DNA of 64,000 nt, taken from assembly GCA_028274465.1 (NCBI GenBank), contig CM051456.1, forward strand, positions 102,833,348 to 102,897,347, in the 5' to 3' direction. Of the stretch, positions 41,447-54,127 are shown one piece after another (within the stretch, counting starts at the first letter, position 1; the number at the start of each line of letters is the position of its first letter). Origin of the DNA: Plantago ovata. Its lineage: Eukaryota; Streptophyta; Magnoliopsida; Lamiales; Plantaginaceae. Under the pieces are notes generated by a model that was given only the letters and a program-made list of their open reading frames with translations, made no database searches and was not told the DNA's origin. The translations under genes were made by a program, and so were the position numbers.

Positions 41447-43534
41447 TGTAAGAAAATATGGTCAGAGTTACCCCTAGGGTACGCAGCGGAATTTCAAAAA
41501 TTTTCTTAACATACAGGTTAATTGATTATGCATATGTCGTATATATATTAACACGTCAATTAAAAGACTAACCTTACTTCCAAAGCAGCTTCCAAGTCTT
41601 CGTAATAATCCGGTGTATCTTCTCCTTCGCCGAAGTCGAAGATATCTACAATACTCTGATTATCTGCAACACAATAAGAGTTAGTTTCCAGCTCCTTGAA
41701 CCTCAACCTTGGTATCCACGGATGAACAGCCTATCGGAAGAATGCTAGGATATTCTTTGTGTGACCAAGAAGACGGGGCGGCGATTCCTCCGGCAGAGGT
41801 GGCGCGAGCGTGTGGCTTTAGAGAGGAGGGGAGAGCTTTTATTTTCTCTAAGAAAACTGGGTAGAATAACTGTGTGCAAAACCTATATGAGTCTGTGTCA
41901 AAAGCTCTCCAATAGTATACTATATATAGTAGTCAATAGAAGCCTAAAGCATAAACAATTAGACTTCGTAAAGGAATAAGAATCTAATTCTTATCGCACA
42001 AGGAAACCAATATCAAGTCTAGATTCATTCCCAATCAAATTAAAACTCAATCAGGAAAATCTAACTTATCCCTTGGACTTCTAATAGAGGAAGGAGTCGA
42101 ACTCCTTCCCCTACCAGTCACGCGCGCGCGCGCTCTGTCCTACGGGAGGTGGGTCCCAATTTTGGGACCCACTTATAGTTCTAAGGCAATTCAAACTCCA
42201 AGTAGATTTTGCCCAAGTGCATATGTTAATTCTAAATTAACATATCCTTTCTAATCAAACCTCTATTATATTTCCAAAATATAATCTTTAATTGTATTTA
42301 CATAAAATACAATTAATTAGCCAATTCAATTAATAATTCCAAATCAATAATTGAGCCACCAAATATTATAATTAATTCCAAATCATTTATAATCCATCAA
42401 TCACAATTAATTCCAAATTAATTGCGATTCCATCTTCAAGGATATTCTGATAAGCTGAATCACCACATAGTGTGACCCATAGGGACTCATCGTATTAAGC
42501 AAGTCCTAGACTAGGCAACATGGAATTCCTAGATGGTTCCATTTGCAATATTAATACGTGAGGACGTTTGAGAGGTTTCTCAAAGCTAACCCTTTCGTTG
42601 CGAAGCCTGTTGCGCTCAACGCGGCGATGGTAACGTCCCTTCATCTGACTTGCTTGAATGTATCTAGGATCGATGAAGTGTCTATCCCAATAATACATCC
42701 ACGGGCGTCTCAGGGAGTTGCTTGGTTAAGATATACTTATGACCATCATAATATATCATTTGCACTGGCCAGTGACTTTACCAACACAACTATGCAGACT
42801 ATGAGCAGTACTCTCCTGTGCTACACTTGAGAGATGAATCCTTCACAGAATCACTTATCATCCCCATTTGTATGTAGACATAATCTTGGTTCGTGTCTTA
42901 GGTCAGCTGCTTATTCAGAGCTGACATCGACGGGTCCACCAAGGATATGGGGCAACAAATGTGATGATAAAGTCCTGTAAGTACAAAGGACGACTGGCAT
43001 CACTTCGACAACTTACCGGTTCCCATAGACACTTCGGTGTAGAGTATACATCGATGGTAGTGTCCGGTGGGTACTTCCATTGTTCCATAAAGCTTCTTCG
43101 AACAACTATGCGCATTTATGGGAACGTTTCTCGATTGTCCAACAATCCGTTCCGTGGCCGTGGGATCGGCTCACACTTGCTCCAACAAGTATAACCTCCA
43201 TGCATACTAGTCTCGTCTGGTTCATTCAGACCCCTACATCCGAGATGAACCTCGACTAGGGAGAGTTTGGGATAGATGATAACTCACATAGCTCCCACTA
43301 TCTGTGTGATCGGTCATCTATCCGAGGGGACATGTTTAATATCAATACAGACAGTAATAGAGATATGACATGATGCATGCCTGGTGTAATATAAATATGA
43401 AAGCGATACTCAATAGTAAAATGCAACAAACATATATTATATTACGTTGACCTGTGTAATAGTACATATATGCCCTCTATAAGGGCACTATGCCCTTAGT
43501 AAGGAGGACTGTCTCTAGGACATATACACTATCA
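41447..43534 (-). repeat. Copia-A2 3' LTR
   Basis: This 2088-bp LTR reads TGATAGTG...TTACA on the minus strand and is bordered inside by the PPT at 43535-43545. It carries the (CG)n run near 42120 and the TATATATAG region near 41925. Confidence 0.95.
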
Positions 43535-43545
43535 ATCTCCCACTT
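43535..43545 (-). other. Polypurine tract of Copia-A2
   Basis: The minus strand reads AAGTGGGAGAT, identical to the tract at 2424-2434. Confidence 0.85.
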
Positions 43546-43548
43546 GGA

Positions 43549-46500
43549 CTAGAGCCAGTCACCTTTATGCCTAATACCCAGATTAGCATAATGTCTTAAG
43601 TGAACTTCCACTGATAAGACCTTGGTGAAAGGATCTGCCACGTTGTCCGTGGTTGAGACACGTTCTATACTAACTTCTCCTCTATCTATAATCTCACGTA
43701 TAACGTGATATTTTATAAGTACATGTTTGTTCTTGTTTGTAGATCTAGGCTCCCTAGCTTGAGCGACGGCGCCCGTATTGTCACAATAAATCGTTATTGG
43801 ACTAGGAGCAGGAACAACCCTCAATTCCTTCAAGAACTCTGAAATCCGGACAGCTTCTTTTGATGCTTCTGATGCAGCAATGTACTCGGCTTCTGTGGAT
43901 GAGTCAGCAACCGTGGCTTGCTTAGAACTCTTCCAACAGACAGCTCCTCCGTTCAATTTGAATACGTATCCTGTCTGTGACTTAAAGTCATCAGGATCTG
44001 ATTCAAATCCAGCGTCGACATACCCAGACATCTTTAATTCTGGTTCAACACCAAACACCAAGAACATCTCTTTAGTCCGTCGAAGGTACTTAAGAATGTT
44101 CTTTACAGCAGTCCAGTGAGGTACTCCTGGATTCTATTGGTATCGACAAGTGACACTAAGCGCATATGCCACATCGGGCCTTGTGCAATTAATAGCATAC
44201 ATTATAGACCCTACTGCCGAAGCATAGGGCACACGACTCATTGCATTTCTTTCTTCATCAGTTTTAGGACCATCCTTAACTGATAAGACAATCCCATGCC
44301 TAGCTGGGAGAAAGCCTCTCTTTGAGTCGTCCATCTTATAACGCTTCAGTATTTTGTCGATGTAGGTGGACTGTGTCATTCCTGTAAGAAAATACGGTCA
44401 GAGTTACCCATAGGGTACGCAGCGGAATTTCAAAAATTTTCTTAACGTACAGGTTAATTGATTATGCATATGTCGTATATATATAAACACGTCAATTAGA
44501 AGACTAACCTTACTTCCAAAGCAGCTTCCAAGTCTTCGTAATAATCCGGTGTATCTTCTCCTTCGTCGAAGTCGAAGATATCTACAATGCTCCTTATATC
44601 TGCAAGACAATAAGAGTTAGTTTCCAGCTCCTAGAACCTCAACCTTGGTATCCACGGATGAACAGCCTATCGGAAGAATGCTAGGATATTCTTTATGTGA
44701 CCAAGAAGACGGGGCGGCAATTCCTCCAGGTGGTGGTGCGCGCGCGTGAGGCTAAGAGGAGGAGGGGAGAGCTTTTATTTTCTCTAAGAAAACTGGGTAG
44801 AATAACTGTGTTCAAAACTGTGTATAAATCTCTCTAATAGTCTACTATATATAGTAGTCTATAGAAGCCTAAAGCATAAGCAATTAGACTTCGTAAAGGA
44901 ATAAGAATCTAATTCTTATCGCACAAGGAAATCAATATCAAGTCTAGATTCATTCCCAATCAAATTAAAACTCAATCAGGAAAATCTAACTTATCCCTTG
45001 GACTTCTAATAGAGGAAGGAGTCGAACTCCTTCCCCTACGCAGCCACGCGTGCGCGCGCGCCTAGTCCTACGGGAGGTGGGTCCCACTTTTGGGACCCAC
45101 TTATATTTCTAAGGGAATCCAAACTCCAAGTAGATTTTTGCCCAAGTGCATATGTTAATTCTAAATTAACATATCCTTCCTAATCAAACCTCCATTATAT
45201 TTCTAAAATATAATCTTTAATTGTATTTACATAAAATACAATTAATTAGCCAATTCAATTAATAATTCCAAATCATTAATTGAGCCACCAAATATTATAA
45301 TTAATTCCAAATTAATTATAATCCATCAATCACAATTAATTCTAAATTAATTGCGATTCCATCTTCAAGGATATTCTGATAGACTGAATCACCACATAGT
45401 GTGACCCATAGGGCCTCACCGTATTAAGCAAGTCCTAGACTAGGCAACATGGAATTCCTAGACGGTTCCATTTGCAATATTAATACGTGAGGACGTTTGA
45501 GAGGTTTCTCAAAGCTAACCCTTTCGTTGCGAAGCCTGTTGCGCTCAACGCGGCAATGGTAACGTCCCTTCATCTGACTTGCTCGAATGTATCTAGGATC
45601 GATGAAGTGTCTATCCCAATAATACATCCACGGGCGTCTCAGGGAGTTGCTTGGTTAAGATATACTTATGGCCATCATAATATATCATTTGCACTGGCCA
45701 GTGACTTTACCAACACAACTATGCAGACTATGAGCAGTGCTCTCCTGTGCTACACTTGAGAGATGAATCCTTCACAGAATCACTTATCACCCCCATTTGT
45801 ATTTAGCCATAATCCTGGATCGTGTCTTAGGTCAGCTGCTTATTCAGAGCTGACATCGACAGGTCCACCAAGGATATGGGGCAACAAATGTGATGATAAA
45901 GTCCTGTAAGTACAAAGGACGAATGGCATCACTTCGACAACTCACCGGTTTCCATAGACACGTCGGTGTAGAGTATACATCGATGGGAGTGTCCGGTGGG
46001 TACTTCCATTCTTCGATAAAACTTCTTCGAACAACTATGCGCAGTTATGGGAACGTTTCTCGATTGTCCAACAATCCGTTCCGTGGCCGTGGGATCGGCT
46101 CACACTTGCTCCAACAAGTATAACCTCCACGCATACTAGTCTTGTCAGGTTCATTCAGACCCCCACATCCGAGATGAACCACGACTAGGGAGAGTTTGAG
46201 ATAGATGATAACTCACATAGCTCCCACTAACTGTGTGATCGGTCATCTATCCGAGGGGACATGTTTAATATCAATACAGACAGTAATAAAGATATGACAT
46301 GCTGCAGCCTGGTGTAATATAAATATGAAAGCGATACTCAATAGTAAAATGCAACAAACATATATTATATTACGTTGACCTGTGTAATAGTACATATATG
46401 CCCTCTATAAGGGAACCATGCCCTTAGTAAAGGCTGTCTCTAGGACATATACACTATCAATTCCTAACATCCTCTTGGATCTATCTCTAAAGATCTTGAT

Positions 46501-49500
46501 CCCTAGGATGTAGTTCGCTTCACCCAAGTCCTTCATCGAGAAGGTACTTGATAACCAAACTTTAGTCTCTTCTAGCATAGAGACATTGTTTCCCATGATC
46601 AAAATGTCATCTACATAAATGATCATGAAAACAACTCCTTTGTCGCTGTGTCTAGCGTAGACACAGGGATCTTCCTTGCTTCTGATGAAGTCAAACGATT
46701 TGACAGCTTCATCAAAGCGGATATTCCAGCTCCTTGACGCTTGCTTTAGCCCATAGATGGATCTTTGTAATTTGCATACAGCAGTTGGCCTGGTTTTACT
46801 AATAAAACCTCCCGGCTGTACCATATGGACCTCTTCCTCAAGGTTGCCATTGAGGAAGGCAGTCTTTACATATCCATCTGCCAGATTTCATAATCATAGT
46901 AGGCAGCTATCGCAAGTAGAATTCGAATGGACTTCAATTTTGCTACCGGTGAAAAGGTTTCATCGTAATCGATGCCATACCTTTGCGTGTAGCCTTTCGC
47001 CACAAGCCTAGCTTTGTGCGTTTGTACCTTGCCATCGGCATCTGTCTTTCGTTTAAAGACCCATTTGCACCCAATAGGTCTAACCCCTTGGGGCAAGTCT
47101 ACCAAGTTCCAAACTTGGTTCTGGTACATTGAATCCATTTCTAATTCCATGGCCTCTTGCCATTTGTCAGAGTCAATATCAATTATTGCCTCTTTGTAGG
47201 TCTCAGGATCTTCCCGATCTGATAAACCGACATCAAGTTCACTGATGTCTTCTATCATAAGGCTTTGCTTCTAAGGTCCTTTTAGGATCCTCTTCGACCT
47301 ACGGAGCTCGACTGGTTCTGGTGCTTTTCTTTTCTGGCTTCGTGTAACACGAACATTATCAGTGGGTACTGATGCAGCTGGTCGCTGGGCGCGACCCTGT
47401 TCCCTTGCGGGAGGCTGCTCTTGTGCAACTTGTTGCACAGGTTGGTTGACAACGGGTTCTATTGGTGTGGTTTCAACTGTTGATCTAATCACAGGACTCC
47501 CACTGACTATGACATGCCTAGCAAGTGTCATATCATCACCCTTGTCTGCTTCGGAAGCTCCCACTAAACTTGAGTCCAAATTAGAAGATTTAGAGACCTC
47601 ATGTTCGCGCGTGTCAAAGTCTTGAATTTCTTCAAGTTCTATCATGTCATCTAACCTCTCTTCTTCGAGGTATTCAGCTTCTAAAAACTTCACGTTTCTA
47701 GATACGATCACCTTGTGATCTTCAGCATGATAGAATTCATAGCCTCTCGTCTGACGAGGATAGCCTATGAAATATACTTTGACACCCTTGGCATCTAACT
47801 TATCAGTGAGCATGAGTTTGACTATCGCAGGACAGCCCCAAGGTCTAAGATAGCCTAGTGAAGGCTTCTTTCCCTTCCACAACTCGTAAGGAGTTTTCTC
47901 CACTGATTTAGATGGTACACGGTTCAGAATGTAGATTGCAGTTTGTAGTGCATATCCCCACAAATACTTTGGAAGAGTCGAGAATCCAATCATTGATCTT
48001 ACCATGTCTAACAGGGTTCGATTCCTCCTCTCAGACACACCGTTTAACTGTGGTGTTCCAGGAGGAGTCCATTGCGATTGAATTCCATTTTCCTTCAAGT
48101 AGTCGATAAATTCTTCACTAAGGTATTCACCTCCTCGATCTGATCGAAGAGTGACTATCCTTAGGTTCAATTCATTCTCGACCTCATTCCTAAACTCCTT
48201 GAATTTCCCAAAGGTCTCGGATTTATTCTTCATAAGATAAACATATCCATACCTTGAGAAATCGTCAGTAAAGGTAATGAAGTAAGGATAACCCCCACGC
48301 GCATGGACTTTAAAAGGTCCACATACATCGGTATGTATGAGCTCTAAGAAGCGAGTGGCACGAACACCTTGTCCAACAAAAGGTTTGTTCGTCATCTTAC
48401 CCTTAACACAAGATTCACATGTCCCATATGATTCAAAATCAAATGGTTCTAAGTAGTCCAACTTCCTTAGTCTTTGAATCCGTGTTTCATTGATATGGCC
48501 TAGCCGACAATGCCATAGATAAGATGGATTATTCTTCCTACTTGAAGACAGTTGTTTGTTATGTATTTGAAATAAAGGTAGACTACTTTGCAAAATATAT
48601 AAACCATTCACCAAGCGAGCTTTTCCATAATACTGATCATTTAATGAAAAATAACAAGTATTTTTCGCAAATCGAAAGGAAAAACCCATATTGTCTAACA
48701 ATGGAATGGAAATTATATTTCTGACAATGGATGGAACAAAATAAACATTATCAAGTTTTAAACATTGTCCCGAAGGTATATCTATCTTGCTGCATCCAAC
48801 GTGTTTAGCTTCAACTGGATTGCCATTCCCAACATGCAAGTCGATTTCACCTTGCTTGACTAGCCTGTGATCAATTAGCCCCTGCACATTATTACAAATG
48901 TGTGAGCCACATGTTGTATTTAATACCCAACCATTGGAGTCAAAAGTAGTCATGTTCATTTCAATAACAAACATACCTGAGCCAGAAGCCGATTGCTTCT
49001 TAGCTTGATCTGCCCTAAGCTTAGGGCAATCTTTCTTCCATTGTCCTTTCTGCTTACAGAAAAGACATTCATCTGTGCGTACCGTTCCGCTTCTCTTGAA
49101 CTTCCTTTTCTGGTTCGGACGCTTAGGCTTATCACTCCAAGTGTTAGCCTTGGCTCCCGACTTTCCCTTACCCTTAGCACCTTTGTTTCTCGGGTTTGGG
49201 TTAGACGGTTGCCCAACAAGCATGATCGACTTTTCCTTCTTAGGAAGAGTTTGATCATATATCTTCAACAGATTATGAAGTTCAGGCAGTGTTACGTCCT
49301 TCGCATTCATCGTGTAATTAATGATGAACTGTGAATACGAACTCGGCAATGATTGAAGGACAAAGATCACCATGATCTTGTTCTCTAGCTTAACGCCGGC
49401 ATCGGCAAGCTTTTCAAAGAGACCAATCATTTTGAGAACATGCTCAGACATGGTCCCTCCTTCACTGAGCTTGCATCTATGTATCTCTTTGATCAAATCA

Positions 49501-49901
49501 AATTCAACACTTCTAGTTGTCGTCTTAAAGAGCGACTCTAGATGCTTCAGCATCTCATACGGCAACATGCTTTCATGTTGCCTTTGCAGCTCATTGCTCA
49601 TTGCCTCCAGCATAATACACTGCGCGGATCTAGCATCGTCAAGATGCTTATCAGACTTTGCCTTGTTGGCTTGATTCCAAGCAGCAACCTGATCGGCAGT
49701 CTGATTTTCGGGGCACACGGGAATGACCTCGTCCAAGACGTACTCAATCTTTTTGTACCTCAGCACCAAACGTATATTCCTGATCCAATCTAGGAAGTTT
49801 GGTCCGATCAAAATTTGCTTCTCTAAGACAGCACGGAGCGAGATACTCGCCATTTCTAATATCCTAAGGAGAAATAATATAGAACGAAAATAATAAATCA
49901 A
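43549..49901 (-). pseudogene. Copia-A2 gag-pol, interrupted by a solo LTR
   Basis: Read right to left. Gag (about 49100-49860; [15 protein letters not shown] is the family start) includes the UBN2-like core [19 protein letters not shown] and a zinc-knuckle region near 49060. The protease region lies near 48870-48920. The integrase has its HHCC domain ([10 protein letters not shown]...CESCVKGK) and D-D-E core ([30 protein letters not shown]). The RT (about 46400-47150, resuming at 44379) carries GCKWVFK, YGLKQASRSWN and YVDDILIMG. The RNase H (SSTEAEYIAASEA) is at about 43600-44000. This is standard Copia order in one polyprotein. It is a fossil: a handful of interruptions besides the LTR insert. 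Confidence 0.92.
44383..46458 (-). repeat. Solo Copia-A LTR inside Copia-A2 RT, with target duplication
   Basis: A full 2076-bp Copia-A LTR in the same orientation as its host is flanked by the perfect duplicate ATTCC (44378-44382 and 46459-46463). There is no PPT, primer site or internal sequence beside it, so it is a solo LTR. A member of the family therefore inserted into another member and later lost its interior by LTR-LTR recombination. Confidence 0.95.
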
Positions 49902-50409
49902 CTATTGAAATATTATTTCTAAATATACAGTCAACATAACTAAACAACAAGGTCCTTTAGCTGTTTAGCTCCCACTATTTTCACATATGCTTGCCCCCAC
50001 AACAAACATACGGGTAATGTCCAACAAGTTACCGTAGTGGCCAAGATCCAAATCCATACTATGCTATACTCCAACGGGGGCTGGTCGCATAGCATAATAT
50101 GACCGGTAGGATTATCCAATTGCATCACGCAACTCTTTGTTGTTAAATCTAATTTAACCCGATGCCCTACATACTGTACCTATCGAGGTCACTATATACA
50201 ATATGCAGTAAGTCATAACCATAGGCTTACTCTAATCTGACGATCATTGCGAGTCTGTAAGACGAGGTCGTCAATACAAGAAAACGCAATGAAAGTTCAG
50301 AATTAAAGCACCCTATGGAAAGCATCTCAGAAATACATACATATATATATTTCTGTACTTATATTGATTTGGGCTTGTCGCTTGAGGGTTGTTATCAGTC
50401 ATCTACAAA

Positions 50410-50590
50410 CAAATAAGGGCGCCGCCTACCCATCATGCATGAACGGTCTACACGTAATGGATGTCGCCTATCCATTCTAGTTCTAAACGCGGTCAAGCAC
50501 ATAATGGGTGCCGCCTACCCATACATAAATATGCGGTCTGACATATAAGAGGGCGCCGCCTACCCTCGCATGCATAGCGGTCGAACGGAA
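50410..50590. repeat. Degenerate 45-bp tandem repeat in the Copia-A2 leader
   Basis: The word GCCGCCTACC (or one base off) recurs at about 50421, 50463, 50510 and 50555, each followed by a GCGGTC-like word. Spacing is 42-47 bases. Confidence 0.75.
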
Positions 50591-51059
50591 TGTAAAATAC
50601 TTGGTATTTAAACATGCATTGTCAAACAATAGCATATAGAGCATATGAAACAAGTAGTAGCCTATGTGGATGACAAATGACTTCATAATTTCATTATGAA
50701 AATTATAATCCCATACTTATAATCTCTATGAAATAATTGAAAATTTGGACTGGATTGAAAAATCGAAAATTCTATTGACCAAGTAGCAATTTTCGAAAAC
50801 TCGAAGGACTTAATTATAATTTTCGAAACCTTGGAGGTGTTAAATCTAAAATTCAAAAGTAAAAAGGACTAATTTGCAATAAACAATAAATTGATAAATT
50901 ACGAATAAGCCCTTTAACTTTATACTAATTAAATTTAACCCCTCTAGTTAAAAACAATTACAATTAAATCATATTTATATTCCAAATATAAAATTCAATC
51001 CTCAAAACTTTCAAAATTCGATTTTGGGTCCAACCCGGAAAAAATATATATATATTTAT

Positions 51060-51350
51060 TAAAATCTGGGACGGGACCTAGTCCCGTCCCCAGTAGGTCC
51101 CGTCCCCACGGTACCCGCGGCACGCGGGTACCGGCGCCACGGTCCCGGGCGACCGGCGCCCGCGGCAAGCGGGTACCGGTGCCGCGGGTGCAGGCGCTCG
51201 GCGCCCCAGGCACCGGGCGCCTGCGTCCGCAGGCCCCGGGTACCTGCGTCACGCAGGTACCAGGGTGCCCGTGGCACACGGGCGTCTAGCGCCCGTGCCG
51301 CGGGCACGGCGCCTGCGGTACCTCAGGCGCCCGAGCGCCTGCGTCATACT
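51060..51350. repeat. GC-rich repeat block in the Copia-A2 leader
   Basis: A block built from overlapping words such as GCGGGTACCGG, GGCGCC, CCCGCGGC and CAGGTACC, many self-complementary, inside otherwise AT-rich sequence. Strong RNA secondary structure is expected; a role in packaging or translation is only inference. Confidence 0.75.
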
Positions 51351-51542
51351 TAATTATTTAAGTATGGCGGCCCTGTCAAAAATATATATATTTAATTATT
51401 TTATTTTTTTTTTGGAAAATATAAATTCGAAATTTATATAAAAACAAAACTTTTGAAAATCGATTTAATCCTAGAATCAATTGCATACACATATCTACAA
51501 AATCATACAATATATATACGTATATACGTAATCAATTAACTT

Positions 51543-51555
51543 GGCTCCGATACCA
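51543..51555 (-). other. Primer binding site of Copia-A2
   Basis: The minus strand reads TGGTATCGGAGCC, one base inside the 5' LTR. It is the initiator-tRNA-Met type with one difference from the commonest form. Confidence 0.9.
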
Positions 51556-51556
51556 C

Positions 51557-53640
51557 TGTAAGAAAATATGGTCAGAGTTACCCCTAGGTTACGCAGCGGA
51601 ATTTCATAAATTTTCTTAACATACAGGTTAATTGATTATGCATATGTCGTATATATATTAACACGTCAATTAGAAGACTAACCTTACTTCCAAAGCAGCT
51701 TCCAAGTCTTCATAATAATCCGGTGTATCTTCTCCTTCGCAGAAGTCGAAGATATCTACAATACTCTGATTATCTGCAACACAATAAGAGTTAGTTTCCA
51801 GCTCCTTGAACCTCAATCTTGGTATCCACGGATGAACAACCTATCGGAAGAATGCTAGGATATTCTTTGTGTGACCAAGAAGACGGGACGGCGATTCCTC
51901 CGGCAGAGGTGGCGCGCGCGTGTGGCTTTAGAGAGGAGGGGAGAGCTTTTATTTTCTCTAAGAAAACTGGGTAGAATAAATGAGTGCAAAAACTATATGA
52001 GTCTGTGTCAAAAGCTCTCCAATAGTCTACTATATATAGTAGTCAATAGAAGCCTAAAGCATAAGCAATTAGACTTCGTAAAGGAATAAGAATTTAATTC
52101 TTATCGCACAAGGAAACCAATATGAAGTCTAGATTCATTCCCAATCAAATTAAAACTCAATCAGGAAAATCTAACTTATCCCTTGGACTTCTAATAGAGG
52201 AAGGAGTCGAACTCCTTCCCCTACCCAGTCGTGCGCGCGCGCTCTGTCCTACGGGAGGTGGGTCCCAATTTTGGGACCCACTTATAGTTCTAAGGCAATT
52301 CAAACTCCAAGTAAATTTTGCCCAAGTGCATATGTTAATTGTAAATTAACATATCCTTTCTAATCAAACGTCTATTATATTTCCAAAATATAATCTTTAA
52401 TTGTATTTACATAAAATACAATTAATTAGCCAATTCAATTAATAATTCCAAATCATTAATTGAGCCACCAAATATTATAATTAATTCCAAATCAATCATA
52501 ATCCATCAATCACAATTAATTCCAAATTAATTGCGATTCCATCTTCAAGGATATTCTGATAAGCTGAATCACCATATAGTGTGACCCATAGGGACTCATC
52601 GTATTAAGCAAGTCCTAGACTAGGCAACATGGAATTCCTAGACGGTTCCATTTGCAATATTAATACGTGAGGTCGTTTGAGAGGTTTCACAAAGCTAACC
52701 CTTTCGTTGCGAAGCCTGTTGCGCTCAACGCGGCGATGGTAACGTCCCTTCATCTGACTTGCTCGAATGTATCTAGGATCGATGAAGTGTCTATCCCAAT
52801 AATACATCCACGGGCGTCTCAGGTAGTTGCTTGGTTAAGATATACATATGACCATCATAATATATCATTTGCACTGGCCAGTGAGTTTACCAACACAACT
52901 ATGCAGACTATGAGCAGTACTCTCCTGTGCTACACTTGAGACATGAATCCTTCATAGAAACACTTATCATCCCCATTTGTATGTAGCCATAATCCTGGAT
53001 CGTGTCTTAGGTCAGCTGCTTATTCAGAGCTGACATCGACGGGTCCACCAAGGATATGGGGCAACAAATGTGATGATAAAGTCCTGTAAGTACAAAGGAC
53101 GACTGGCATCACTTCGACAACTTACCGGTTCCCATAGACACTTCAGTGTAGAGTATACATCGATGGGAGTGTCCGGTGGGTACTTCTATTGTTCGATAAA
53201 GCTTCTTCGAACAACTATGCGCAGTTATGGGAACGTTTCTCGATTGTCCAACAATCCGTTCTGTGGCCGTGGGATCGGCTCACACTTGCTCCAACAAGTA
53301 TAACCTCCACGCATACTAGTCTCGTCTGGTTCATTCAGACCCCTACATCCGAGATGAACCTCGACTAGGGAGAGTTTGGGATAGATGATAACTCACATAG
53401 CTCCCACTATCTGTGTGATCGGTCATCTATCCGAGGGGACATGTTTAATATCGATACAGACAGTAATAGAGATATGACATGCTGCATGCCTGGTGTAATA
53501 TAAACATGAAAGCGATACTCAATAGTAAAATGCAACAAACATATATTATATTATGTTGACCTGTGTAATAGTACATATATGCCCTCTATAAGGGCACTAT
53601 GCCCTTAGTAAGGACTGTCTCTAGGACATATACACTATCA
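51557..53640 (-). repeat. Copia-A2 5' LTR
   Basis: A 2084-bp partner of 41447-43534, with the TATA region near 52031. The outer edge (53640) is followed by the GCTTT duplicate. Confidence 0.95.
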
Positions 53641-53645
53641 GCTTT

Positions 53646-54127
53646 AGCATTTAATGTTTTTTGAATTTCATATGTGAATGTTGGAGCCAAAATGCAGTTG
53701 TGATTCAACAAGGAGGTCACATGTGTTATCAGTAAGTAAGCGTACTCAGTTCAGAAGGTTCAACCTACTCTGTCATATAGATGTTCACTTAAACTGAGTC
53801 AACTGACTGGTTGTTGAGTTTCTCACTTTCTGAGATAACATGCACCTTTGTAGATACCTTTCTCAGAAATCTTCTAAGTCTTCAAGTCTTCAAGTCTTCA
53901 ACTTTCTGAGTGGTTCTAGGTCTTCAATAGATTGTTTTAGTAAACAAAGTACATCATCAGCATGTTTAAGAACCTAACTAGTACCTACTCTAAAGTCTTT
54001 CAGCAAAAGTTCCTCTTTTACAATGTCCTTTAAATTCTAAATTCCTATGGACCTTAAGAGTACTAGTTACTGGACTTTGGTTAATTTAGCATGGTTAATT
54101 GTTAATCAAAATTACAAGTTTCCTAAC
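53646..54127 (-). repeat. SIRE3 5' LTR, piece 3 of 3
   Basis: The outer end of the SIRE LTR includes the CTTCAAGT run near 53878 and the end TTTCCTAAC. The last base expected of the LTR is missing because Gypsy-F begins there. Confidence 0.88.

Larger units (their letters stand above)
49902..51540 (-). other. Copia-A2 5' leader
   Basis: 1.64 kb lie between primer site and gag with no credible ORF. From gag outward there is mixed sequence, a roughly 45-bp degenerate repeat (50410-50590), AT-rich sequence (50600-51050), a very GC-rich block (51060-51350) and AT-rich sequence up to the primer site. The leader is unusually long and structured for a Copia element. Confidence 0.75.
41447..53640 (-). 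mobile_element. Copia-A2: complete Ty1/Copia element with internal solo LTR
   Basis: This element has LTRs at 41447-43534 and 51557-53640, a PPT, a primer site, one gag-pol region and a perfect target duplicate GCTTT (41442-41446 and 53641-53645) in the SIRE3 LTR. Its RT region contains a solo LTR of the same family. Excluding that it is about 10.1 kb. Hand comparison of the first 300 LTR bases gives roughly 2% difference, so it is older than Gypsy-E and probably younger than Gypsy-D. Gag-pol is long but broken at a handful of places. Confidence 0.95.
16769..54127 (-). mobile_element. SIRE3: SIRE-like Copia element expanded by nested insertions
   Basis: The oldest framework element of the window. 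Its own sequence is gag (16769-20254 less inserts), leader, primer site (20353-20364) and one 5' LTR in three pieces (20367-20908, 41007-41446, 53646-54127). Everything between these pieces is later insertion: a hAT MITE, an LTR-like insert, Gypsy-D with Gypsy-E, and Copia-A2 with a solo LTR. Its downstream part lies beyond the SIRE stub at 16533-16768 and so outside the window. It is decayed. Confidence 0.85.

Noticed and set aside
42558-42830. 90-codon antisense ORF in Copia-A LTRs (also near 45487 and 52667)
   Set aside because: It overlaps the sense ORF in near-identical LTR copies; there is no independent evidence of coding.
50995-51307. Pro/Arg/Gly-rich ORFs on the minus strand
   Set aside because: They come only from the GC-rich repeat words and have no domain or supported start.
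51060-51350. CpG island of a host promoter
   Set aside because: It lies inside the Copia-A2 leader between LTR and gag, with no gene start nearby.
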